NCBI GenBank assembly: GCA_937944075.1
Contig: CALDZZ010000021.1
Span: 1 to 24,391, forward strand
DNA from: an uncultured Rhizobiaceae group bacterium
GTDB taxonomy: Bacteria; Pseudomonadota; Alphaproteobacteria; Rhizobiales; Rhizobiaceae
Direction of reading: 5' to 3'
DNA: 24,391 nt
In this document: positions 14,548 to 21,738 of the stretch, piece by piece
How the letters are laid out: each line of letters opens with the position of its first letter
How positions within the stretch are numbered: the first letter of the stretch is position 1
The notes under the pieces: model-generated
Told to the model about the DNA's origin: nothing
Databases searched by the model: none
What the model saw: only the letters and a program-made list of their open reading frames with translations
Position numbers and translations under genes: made by a program

Positions 14548-15728
14548 GAACAAGCCTTGTCCCAAACGATGTTCTTCACGCCGCAAAGCCGCGCCTGCCT
14601 TGCAAGCTCTGCATTCAGCTTTTCCTGTTTGGTGCATGACCAACGGGTCTTGTCTTCCAGCCAGATTTGCGTCACATAAATACAATCATCCACCCGCCTT
14701 GCCTGACAATCAATACGTCCGATCAGCTTGTCTTTCTCAAGCAAGGGAAAAACGTAATAACCGTATTTTCGCTTTTCAGGCGGGACATAAATCTCGATTG
14801 TATAATCAAACCCAAAAAGCCATGAAAGCCGTTTGCGATCCCGAATTACAGGATCAAACGGTGAGAGCATCCGCAACCTTGTGGGTATCTCAGGCATGCG
14901 ATCAAGAATGGCTTCAAGGTCAAGACTGGCAAAGAAATCACGCGGTTTATCGTTGTTGTGAGGCTGGACACGGACACGCATCGTCTCTTGGCGTCCATGC
15001 GTTTCCAGCCACTCGTTCACTTCTGCAATCGAGAGCAGATACCAGTATTTGGCAATATCAGATGCCGTGCCAAACCCCAATCGGTCAAGGGCTGAACGAC
15101 AGGCCCAATCAACAAATTCCTCATGGCTGACTTCAGCCTTAAAATGGGCTTGCGGAATAACACGCTCACTCAAGTCGTAGACCTTTTGAAATCCTTCGCG
15201 TCTTGGTACAGCCAATTGGCCGGTGCGCCACATGAATTCCATCGCTGCCTTGCCATCATGCCATTGCCACATCTCGAGTTTTTCACCCTTGGGTTTTTCC
15301 AGATCACGGGCGCGAATTTCACCCTTACGGGCAATACGCTCACGAAGCGCCTCAATGTGTTTTTCAAACCCCTCACCCTGCCATTTGGTAAACTTGCCCC
15401 GAAGCCGCGCTTCATCACGGGCAAACTTGTGTTTCCAATAACACCAGGACTCGGAAGGAATGAGCGAAGCGTCATGCGTCCAGTTTTCAAACAAGACACC
15501 CCCTTCATGAAGCTTTTCCAGGTGTTTTGGCCGATAGGTCTGGTTACGCGCAAACAACGTCATATGATGTGCCCGTTCCACCCAGCGAATGGAATCCTGC
15601 TGCACAAACCCAAGCTGCCCAATCAACGCCTCAAGCCCATCGGCTCCATGAGATTTGTGAGGTGGATGTGTCAAACCCTGCAAATGCAGGATCAGTTGTC
15701 TGGCCTGGGTATTGGTGAGGTGGAGCAA
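14532..15728 (-). CDS. YcaQ/AlkX-like winged-helix DNA glycosylase (HTH_42 family)
   Basis: The 398-residue protein has the layout of the YcaQ/AlkZ family: tandem winged-helix domains and a beta-barrel C-terminus containing RLSWLFGFDYTIEIYVP. E. coli YcaQ excises alkylated bases and unhooks DNA interstrand crosslinks. The catalytic region is VQQDSIRWVERAHH (42-55), giving a Q-x-D motif at Gln43-Asp45, as in YcaQ-like rather than AlkZ-like enzymes. The middle residue is Gln, where a hydrophobic residue is more usual. The start appears to be TTG at 15728, with AAGGAAG just upstream; no ATG fits the N-terminus. It lies 42 nt after the EVE-domain gene on the same strand and overlaps the convergent EI24-like gene by 16 nt. 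Confidence 0.85.
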   Translation of the reverse strand: MLHLTNTQARQLILHLQGLTHPPHKSHGADGLEALIGQLGFVQQDSIRWVERAHHMTLFARNQTYRPKHLEKLHEGGVLFENWTHDASLIPSESWCYWKHKFARDEARLRGKFTKWQGEGFEKHIEALRERIARKGEIRARDLEKPKGEKLEMWQWHDGKAAMEFMWRTGQLAVPRREGFQKVYDLSERVIPQAHFKAEVSHEEFVDWACRSALDRLGFGTASDIAKYWYLLSIAEVNEWLETHGRQETMRVRVQPHNNDKPRDFFASLDLEAILDRMPEIPTRLRMLSPFDPVIRDRKRLSWLFGFDYTIEIYVPPEKRKYGYYVFPLLEKDKLIGRIDCQARRVDDCIYVTQIWLEDKTRWSCTKQEKLNAELARQARLCGVKNIVWDKACSYLPN

Positions 15729-15770
15729 AATGACTTCCTTATCCAGTGCTTGCCCAAGCGAAAAATACGT

Positions 15771-16208
15771 TTACAAGTCCTTCAGTGTTTTTCCATCCAG
15801 ACCACCCATGCGGCAGACTTCCAACCATTCATCCGGTTTTACCGGTTGCACGGAAAGTCGCATCGAAGTCACCAGCGACATGTCTGACAGTTTCGGGTTC
15901 GCCTTGACTTCCTTTAACGTGACAGACTTTGGCATGTCCCGCACAGCCTTGATGTGAACGCAGTCCCAGCGCTCATCATCCGTGGTGGAATCCGGTGCGC
16001 TCAGGGCACTGACTTCCGCAATGCCAACGACTTCCAACCCTTCATTGGAATGATAGAAAAAGGCCAGATCACCCAGTTCCATCGTACGCATGAAATTGCG
16101 CGCCTGATAATTGCGAATGCCATCCCATTCCTCGCCAGCCTCACCCTTGGCCTTTTGCTGTTCCCATGACCATTTGAAAGGTTCGGACTTGAATAGCCAG
16201 TATTGCAT
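15771..16208 (-). CDS. EVE domain-containing protein
   Basis: This 145-residue protein is a single EVE domain, a PUA-like fold related to human THYN1 and thought to bind modified DNA or RNA bases. Signature parts are WLFKSEP (4-10), EEWDGIRNYQARNFMR (26-41) and GDLAFFYHSN (46-55). GGAGA precedes the ATG by 7 nt. It starts 28 nt after the gpsA stop on the same strand, so tsaD-gpsA-EVE is probably one operon. In many relatives a yciI-like gene sits between gpsA and the EVE gene; there is no room for it here. The ligand of stand-alone bacterial EVE proteins is not settled. Confidence 0.93.
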   Translation of the reverse strand: MQYWLFKSEPFKWSWEQQKAKGEAGEEWDGIRNYQARNFMRTMELGDLAFFYHSNEGLEVVGIAEVSALSAPDSTTDDERWDCVHIKAVRDMPKSVTLKEVKANPKLSDMSLVTSMRLSVQPVKPDEWLEVCRMGGLDGKTLKDL

Positions 16209-16236
16209 GTGAGTGTCTCCGTAGTGTTCTTGCGTG

Positions 16237-17211
16237 TCAGGCTTCTCGTTTCAACGGCCTTGCAAGCAGGCTTTGCACTGCTTCCCTTGCCGTCGTTTTT
16301 TGTTCCAGAACATTAACAATAGCGCCAATGATTGGAACATCAATCTTGTGTTCTTCAGCGATTTTTAGTGCAATGCCTGCGGTATGTGCGCCTTCAGCAA
16401 GTTTGAGACCTTCCAGTGTCTCACCTTTTCCCATTGCCATGCCATAGGAAAAATTGCGCGATTGCGGGCTGGAGCACGTCAAAACCAAATCCCCAAACCC
16501 TGAAAGGCCTGCAAGGGTTTCTGTTTGTGCACCCAATGCTTTTGCAAGCCGTCTCAATTCTGCAAAACCTCGGGCCATGAGGGCTGCTTCTGCACTTGCA
16601 CCCAGCCCCATGCCACGTGTGGCACCCACCGCGAGAGCAAGTACGTTTTTTAACGCACCTCCCAGCTCAACACCCCTTACATCAGTCGCCGCATAACACC
16701 TGAAGCTTTCGGTGGAGAGTAGTGCTGCAAGCCTGTCGGCAACGTCAGGCTCCGCACTTGCAACCGTAACGGCTGTCGGCAACCCTGCAACCACATCACG
16801 TGCAAAACTGGGGCCTGACAAAACACCGACCTTGTTGTCAGGAAAGGCTTCGCCTACCAGTTCAGCAGGCAGTTTTCCGCTTTCCCGGTCAATCCCCTTG
16901 CAACATGTGACCAGAACAGCATCACCACTGAAAGCCTTGATTTCATGAAGTCTACCCGCCATGGTTTGAGTGGGTATTGAAAGCAAAATGATATCACTGC
17001 CCGAAACCGCTTCTCCAAGATCATTGGTTGCAACAATGGAATTTTCCAGTTTCAGGTTTTCCAGATAGGCCTGATTGGTCTGTGTCGTGTTTATTTGTGA
17101 AATCACGTCTTGCGAACGACCCCATACAACTGTTTCATGGCTAGCACGGGCTGCCACACAGGCAAGGGCAGAGCCCCATGCACCAGAACCGATTACACAA
17201 ACCTTTGTCAT
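16237..17211 (-). CDS. gpsA: GpsA, glycerol-3-phosphate dehydrogenase [NAD(P)+]
   Basis: The enzyme reduces dihydroxyacetone phosphate to sn-glycerol 3-phosphate, the backbone of membrane phospholipids, in the cytoplasm. The Rossmann motif GSGAWG (8-13) binds NAD(P)H. Conserved lysines are at 105 (CCKGI) and 188 (GGALKNVLALAVG), the latter the likely catalytic one. LSGPSFA (131-137) and GLSGFGDLVLTC (235-246) are also family hallmarks. The 324-residue length is standard. Its ATG overlaps the tsaD stop by 4 nt (ATGA), a sign of translational coupling. Confidence 0.97.
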   Translation of the reverse strand: MTKVCVIGSGAWGSALACVAARASHETVVWGRSQDVISQINTTQTNQAYLENLKLENSIVATNDLGEAVSGSDIILLSIPTQTMAGRLHEIKAFSGDAVLVTCCKGIDRESGKLPAELVGEAFPDNKVGVLSGPSFARDVVAGLPTAVTVASAEPDVADRLAALLSTESFRCYAATDVRGVELGGALKNVLALAVGATRGMGLGASAEAALMARGFAELRRLAKALGAQTETLAGLSGFGDLVLTCSSPQSRNFSYGMAMGKGETLEGLKLAEGAHTAGIALKIAEEHKIDVPIIGAIVNVLEQKTTAREAVQSLLARPLKREA

Positions 17212-18275
17212 ACCTTCGCTCCCTTGCGCCCCGAACCAATGACCGTCTGGGTATCCTCATCCAGAGGCCAGCGGGATCTGGGGGCTAAAGTCATATCGGA
17301 TTTTTCGCCACGTTCAAACCGTTCAAGCGCAGCCCAGGCAATCATCGCCGCATTATCCGTACAAAGCTTGAGGGGCGGCGCAATCAAGGAAACTTCATGC
17401 TGGGCGCAAAGACTTTCAAGTCTCTGACGTATCTCCAAATTGGATGCGACCCCCCCTGCAACCACCAAAGTGTCAATGTCCCGACACTGCTGCATTGCCC
17501 GCTCACAGCGGTTAGCCAGAATTTCTGCGACTGTTTTCTGCATAGAAGCACATAAGTCTGCAATATCCTGCGCTTCCAGTGGAACAAGCTTTTGCGCTTG
17601 TGTCCGAATGGCAGTCTTGAGACCGGAAAACGACATGTTCAAAGTATCCTGGCCACGTAGCGGCATGGGAAACCTGAACCGGTCAGCATCACCCCTTTGT
17701 GCAGCCTTCTCAACCATGGGGCCGCCAGGAAATCCAAGTCCGAGCAATTTGGCAGTCTTGTCAAATGCTTCACCCACCGCATCATCAATCGTGGTGGCAA
17801 GACGGCTATAATCACCCAACCCGTTGACCCGAATGATTTGGCTATGACCACCGGAAACCAGTAACAGCAAATAGGGAAAGGAAACATTATCGGTCAGTCT
17901 TGCAGTAAGTGCATGACCTTCCAGATGGTTGATGCCCAGATAGGGTATGCCTCGACTGGCGGAAAGAGCCTTGGCCGTCATGAGGCCTACCATGAGACCA
18001 CCAACCAGACCAGGCCCGGACGTGACGCCAATCCCCTTGATGCCAGATAAATCAGTATCCGCTTCAGACAAGGCCTGCGCAATAATATGGTCAAGTGCAG
18101 ACAAATGCGCCCGAGCTGCAATTTCCGGCACAACCCCGCCAAACTCGGAATGTTCGTCAATCTGGCTCAGCACAACATTGGACAAAAGCATCGGCGTCCC
18201 ATCTGCGTCCCGCGTTACAACACTGGCGGCAGTTTCATCGCAACTTGTCTCTATTCCCAAAATTTGCATTTGCAT
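17208..18275 (-). CDS. tsaD: TsaD, tRNA t6A37 threonylcarbamoyltransferase subunit
   Basis: TsaD transfers the threonylcarbamoyl group to A37 of ANN-decoding tRNAs, working with TsaB and TsaE. The N-terminal ILGIETSCDETAAS opens the ASKHA fold. The metal ligands are in HLEGH (His117 and His121 from my start), followed by LLVSGGHSQI (Gly-rich loop) and VVAGGVASN further on. The length, about 355 residues, is standard. The start is ambiguous: GTG at 18281, ATG at 18275 and ATG at 18269 are all in frame and none has a clear ribosome binding site. I chose the first ATG. It overlaps gpsA by 4 nt and is divergent from hemC. Confidence 0.96.
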   Translation of the reverse strand: MQMQILGIETSCDETAASVVTRDADGTPMLLSNVVLSQIDEHSEFGGVVPEIAARAHLSALDHIIAQALSEADTDLSGIKGIGVTSGPGLVGGLMVGLMTAKALSASRGIPYLGINHLEGHALTARLTDNVSFPYLLLLVSGGHSQIIRVNGLGDYSRLATTIDDAVGEAFDKTAKLLGLGFPGGPMVEKAAQRGDADRFRFPMPLRGQDTLNMSFSGLKTAIRTQAQKLVPLEAQDIADLCASMQKTVAEILANRCERAMQQCRDIDTLVVAGGVASNLEIRQRLESLCAQHEVSLIAPPLKLCTDNAAMIAWAALERFERGEKSDMTLAPRSRWPLDEDTQTVIGSGRKGAKV

Positions 18276-18342
18276 TGTCACACAAGTCTAATCATAGTAG
18301 GTAATGTAAAAAAACTATTACGGTTCAGTTAGTAAGAATAAA
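18276..18342. promoter_or_regulatory. tsaD/hemC divergent intergenic region
   Basis: Both promoters must lie in these 67 bases or inside the coding starts. On the minus strand TATGAT (complement of 18292-18297) is a fair -10 for tsaD, without a good -35. A dyad GTAAT-N11-ATTAC spans 18301-18321 and could be an operator, but it matches no regulator site I know. Evidence is weak. Confidence 0.3.
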
Positions 18343-19272
18343 ATGACAAGCAAGACCATTCGCATCGGCACACGCGGAAGCCAGCTCGCCCTTTATCAAG
18401 CGGAATACATGAAATCCATGCTCCAGACCACCCATGAAGGACTGGAAGTTGAAATTGAAGTTATTTCAACTGCGGGTGACAGAAGTCAGAAAGAAAATAT
18501 TGCCTTGTCAGAAATTGGCGGCAAAGGGCTTTTTACCATGGAAATCGAGGAAAAGCTGTCAAACGGCTCAATCGACATGGCAGTCCATTCTGCTAAGGAC
18601 ATGCCCACTGCATTGCCAGAAGGTCTCGCACTTGTCTGCTACCCCGAACGCGAAAACGTGGCGGATGCCTTCATCTCTCGCAAGGTCGATCAGTTCGACG
18701 CACTTGCTCAAGGCGCCAAAATGGGTTCTGCCTCCTTGCGTCGCCGTGCGCTCATGTGGCGCAAAAGGCCTGATCTGGAAATGGTCATGTATCGCGGCAA
18801 CGTAGGAACCCGAATTGAAAAGCTGGATCAGGGTGTGGCCGATGCGACGCTTCTTGCCTGCGCTGGGCTCAATCGTTTGGGATTGAGCGATGTAATTTCA
18901 TCCGAGTTGCCAATCAATGATTTTCCTCCTGCCCCCGGACAGGGCGCAATTACCATTGAGGCACATGTCGATAACGCCAACATTCTAAAACTGCTTGGAC
19001 CACTTAATCATCATGAAACAGAACGTGCTTTGGTGGCCGAACGCGCATTCCTGGAAGAACTGGACGGCTCATGCCGAACACCCATCGGTGCCCATGCCGT
19101 TATTGATGGCGACAAGCTTTCGCTTCACGGCATTATCCTTAAGCCGGATGGCACCGAAAGCCACGAAGACCGCCTTGAAGGAACAACCGGAGACGCTCGC
19201 GAAATCGGCCTTGAAATGGGCAAGCTGCTAAAATCCCGCGCTGGAACGGAATTTTTCGCAGACTGGGCGTAA
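18343..19272 (+). CDS. hemC: HemC, hydroxymethylbilane synthase
   Basis: HemC (porphobilinogen deaminase) joins four porphobilinogens into hydroxymethylbilane in tetrapyrrole synthesis. Visible hallmarks are RIGTRGSQLALYQA (7-20), VHSAKDMP (81-88), GSASLRRRA (128-136), RGNVGTR (151-157) and PAPGQGAI (196-203). Cys244 in LDGSCRTPIGAH (240-251) is the attachment site of the dipyrromethane cofactor. The 309-residue length is normal. The ribosome binding site is weak (AAGAA). Its TAA shares one base with the hemD ATG (TAATG), so the two are coupled. Confidence 0.97.
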   Translation: MTSKTIRIGTRGSQLALYQAEYMKSMLQTTHEGLEVEIEVISTAGDRSQKENIALSEIGGKGLFTMEIEEKLSNGSIDMAVHSAKDMPTALPEGLALVCYPERENVADAFISRKVDQFDALAQGAKMGSASLRRRALMWRKRPDLEMVMYRGNVGTRIEKLDQGVADATLLACAGLNRLGLSDVISSELPINDFPPAPGQGAITIEAHVDNANILKLLGPLNHHETERALVAERAFLEELDGSCRTPIGAHAVIDGDKLSLHGIILKPDGTESHEDRLEGTTGDAREIGLEMGKLLKSRAGTEFFADWA

Positions 19273-19982
19273 TGCCAATGAAGGTCTTGATTACCAGGGC
19301 AGAGCCTTCTGCAAGTCAGACAGCAAAAACCCTTGCAAGACATGGGCACGAAGCCATGGTACTGCCCTTGTTTGAGGTCGTCGATACTGGCCAGCAGATC
19401 CCTGAAAAAAATTGGCAAGGCGTTATTTTCACCAGTCGAAATGCTGTAGAAATGCTGCAAAAACGGAACTGGAAAACGGATTTCGCCAGTACCCCCGCCT
19501 TTTGCGTTGGGGAAAAAACTGAAAACGCCGCCCGAATGCTGGGCTTTGAAAAAACAGTGCGCGCAAACGGTGGCGGCGCAGAACTGGCTCGTATCATGGG
19601 CGACATCAATCTGTCCGGAAGGCATATGCTTTATACTTCGACGCCTGACAAGAGTTTTGACATGGCAAAAGCACTGGAAGCACAAGGCGTTCATGTGGAG
19701 ACGATTGATATCTATCAGTCAAAGGCACTATCGCCATCCAGAGAAGATATGGAGCAGGCCGTGAATGCCCTGTCAGGCGGACATGTATTCGTCTATTCCG
19801 CTTTAAGCAGCAATCACCTGGCAAAAATCCTGAAAAAGCACCACCTTGAAAGCAGGATGGAACATTTGACATTGATAGGAATTTCCCAAAAAGCAGTAGA
19901 ACCCCTGCAACATATTGACTGGAAATCAATATTTGTTTCCAAAACACCAATGGAAGAGGACATGATTTCGTTAATCAAATAA
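19272..19982 (+). CDS. hemD: HemD, uroporphyrinogen-III synthase
   Basis: HemD closes hydroxymethylbilane into uroporphyrinogen III while inverting ring D. The family is poorly conserved in sequence. The call rests on the N-terminus (VLITRAEPSASQTAKTL), FTSRNAVEML (50-59), a central CVGEKT, the C-terminal HVFVYSALSSNHLAKIL and placement directly after hemC. The 236-residue length fits. The ATG at 19272 overlaps the hemC stop; an in-frame ATG two codons later is an alternative. It is followed by a 123-nt gap before the Mic60-like gene. Confidence 0.93.
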   Translation: MPMKVLITRAEPSASQTAKTLARHGHEAMVLPLFEVVDTGQQIPEKNWQGVIFTSRNAVEMLQKRNWKTDFASTPAFCVGEKTENAARMLGFEKTVRANGGGAELARIMGDINLSGRHMLYTSTPDKSFDMAKALEAQGVHVETIDIYQSKALSPSREDMEQAVNALSGGHVFVYSALSSNHLAKILKKHHLESRMEHLTLIGISQKAVEPLQHIDWKSIFVSKTPMEEDMISLIK

Positions 19983-20018
19983 GGAATTAATGAAAGAAAA
20001 TCGATAAAAATTGAAAAA

Positions 20019-20053
20019 TTGACCTTGCGTAAGTCAATACAGACTCGCATAAC
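20019..20053 (+). promoter_or_regulatory. Candidate promoter and dyad upstream of the Mic60-like gene
   Basis: TTGCGT (20025-20030) and CATAAC (20048-20053) are 17 nt apart and could be a weak -35/-10 pair. The inverted repeat TTGAC-N9-GTCAA (20019-20037) overlaps the -35 position and might bind a regulator. This is the only sizeable gap between hemD and hemY, so a promoter here is plausible, but the box matches are poor. Confidence 0.3.
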
Positions 20054-20105
20054 TGACATCAAGTACATATAGTAAGTAAAAGACTATCTCAGACAGGACG
20101 GTATT

Positions 20106-21713
20106 ATGGCCTCAAAATCGAAGCCAAGTGGCACACAACGCAATAGACGCAATACAAGCCAGGCTAAAAAACCTGCAACAATTGATCTGGATGCAAAGGA
20201 AGTAAAGGCAGACGCCAAGGATGCAGTCAAAAGCACTGCTGCTTCGACCACAAGTGCAACCAAGGCAACTTCAGATGCAAAAACTGAAGCAAAGCAATTT
20301 GGCAGACCTTCTGCATCAACCAAGCCCGATGAGACAGTTAAAGAGAACGACAAGTCCACGGCTGCAAAAACTGCTTCTGACAGCAAGACAGCAGAAACCA
20401 AATCAACACCAGCTTCCAAGGAAACTGCCAAGCCTGCTTCCAAAGCTGATCCCAAGCCCGCTTCTGCGCCAGCACCAGCGGCAAAATCTTCCGGCTCGTT
20501 TTTTGGCAAGCTTACCTCTGCCTTTATGGGCGGTGTTGCTGCCCTTGTAGGCTTTGGCGCAATAGGATTGTGGGAAGGCGCCCGTGAATTGCCTATTATC
20601 GGCAGTTTTTACGGTGGCACACAATCCACATCCGAAGCGGCGGATATTGAAGCTCTCAAAGCAGAGATCGCCACACTCAAGCAAGAGGTAGCCAATCCAA
20701 AGATTGACCTTTCACCAATCAACCAAAAGCTTGAAACTCTGGAAACCAACATCGCTACCGTATCGAGCGCCACAGATTCTCTTGCAGATACAAGTGAAAT
20801 AGACGGCAAGATTGCTTCCCTTCAGGAAGAATTTGCGGGTGTCAACACCACGGTGACCAGCATGAATAACGCTGTCGCAGAAATGACTGCTTCTGCAACG
20901 GATGGCAATAATTCCTCGCCTGTCGCACTTTCAGCTGCCATCACCGCGCTGGATACGAGACTTGAAAAACTGGAGGCCGACACGGCATCCATTGCGAAAT
21001 CTGTTGCAAAAAATCCTGCGCTTGATGCAATCAATTCATCAATCGAGACCATTGAAGAGGAAATTGGTGGCGTCAAGGATAGTGTAAAGGAAGTGTCCCA
21101 ATCCGTTTCCGGACTTCAAGAAGCTTCCAAGGCAAATGCAGAAACACTCTCAGGCCTGACGCAACAATCTGAAGAATTTGAAGAAACAGTAGCCTCAGTC
21201 AAGGCTGGAGAAAAGGTTGCCCGCTCTGTCGCTGTCAACGCGCTTGGCAACGCCCTTGAAAATGATGATGCACTTGGCTTGCCTGTTTCATCGGTTAAAT
21301 CCCTCATCGGGGAAACACCGGAGATTACACGCCTGGAAACGCTTGTTGAAAAAGGCATACCTTCTCGCAAGGAACTGGCCGGCTCCCTCGACGCAGTGAT
21401 CAACACGGTTCAAAACCCGAATGCACCCAGCGAAAGTGGCAGTATTGCAGATCGCTTCTGGGCAAATGCCCAAAGCATGGTTTCTTTCAGAACCAGTGGT
21501 CCGCAGGAAGGTGATACACCCCTAGCGATCCTGTCGCGCGTCAAGGCAAATGTTGAAGAGGATGCTCTGGCAAAAGCCAAGGCTGAATGGGAAACACTCC
21601 CTGGCGATCTGCGTGAAAGCAATGCAGCCTGGATTTCCAAATTGAACGCACGGATAGAGGCTTTTGGCCTTTACGAAGCCCTGAACCAAAAATTGACTGC
21701 TGAAGCCGGTTAA
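20106..21713 (+). CDS. Mic60/mitofilin-like inner-membrane protein (COG4223 type)
   Basis: The 535-residue protein has a long disordered N-terminal region rich in Lys, Ala, Ser and Thr (1-130). One membrane helix follows (about 137-156), then a long predicted coiled coil (about 178-360) full of spaced Leu, Glu and Ile. A C-terminal mitofilin-like domain (about 395-535) includes RFWANAQSMVSFR and a closing helix LNARIEAFGLYEALNQKL. In Alphaproteobacteria Mic60 homologues bend inner membranes and are typically encoded with heme genes, as here between hemCD and hemY. The topology is probably cytoplasmic N-terminus, periplasmic coiled coil. AGGACGG lies before the ATG. Individual sequence identity is low in this family, so the call rests on architecture and neighbourhood. 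Confidence 0.85.
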   Translation: MASKSKPSGTQRNRRNTSQAKKPATIDLDAKEVKADAKDAVKSTAASTTSATKATSDAKTEAKQFGRPSASTKPDETVKENDKSTAAKTASDSKTAETKSTPASKETAKPASKADPKPASAPAPAAKSSGSFFGKLTSAFMGGVAALVGFGAIGLWEGARELPIIGSFYGGTQSTSEAADIEALKAEIATLKQEVANPKIDLSPINQKLETLETNIATVSSATDSLADTSEIDGKIASLQEEFAGVNTTVTSMNNAVAEMTASATDGNNSSPVALSAAITALDTRLEKLEADTASIAKSVAKNPALDAINSSIETIEEEIGGVKDSVKEVSQSVSGLQEASKANAETLSGLTQQSEEFEETVASVKAGEKVARSVAVNALGNALENDDALGLPVSSVKSLIGETPEITRLETLVEKGIPSRKELAGSLDAVINTVQNPNAPSESGSIADRFWANAQSMVSFRTSGPQEGDTPLAILSRVKANVEEDALAKAKAEWETLPGDLRESNAAWISKLNARIEAFGLYEALNQKLTAEAG

Positions 21714-21738
21714 CCAGAATTAATAAGGATCTGCCCGA

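Noticed and set aside
14507..15130. 207-codon plus-strand frame, with another at 15123-15887, opposite ycaQ-like and EVE genes
   Set aside because: Both lie antisense to well-supported genes with clear family motifs, and their translations show no domain character.
19125..19694. 189-codon minus-strand frame over hemC/hemD
   Set aside because: It crosses two confidently called genes in antisense; Cys/His/Phe-rich composition is typical of a shadow frame.
20084..20509. 141-codon minus-strand reading frame opposite the Mic60-like N-terminus
   Set aside because: It is an antisense shadow of a Lys/Ala/Ser-rich disordered region and includes the region upstream of the real start.
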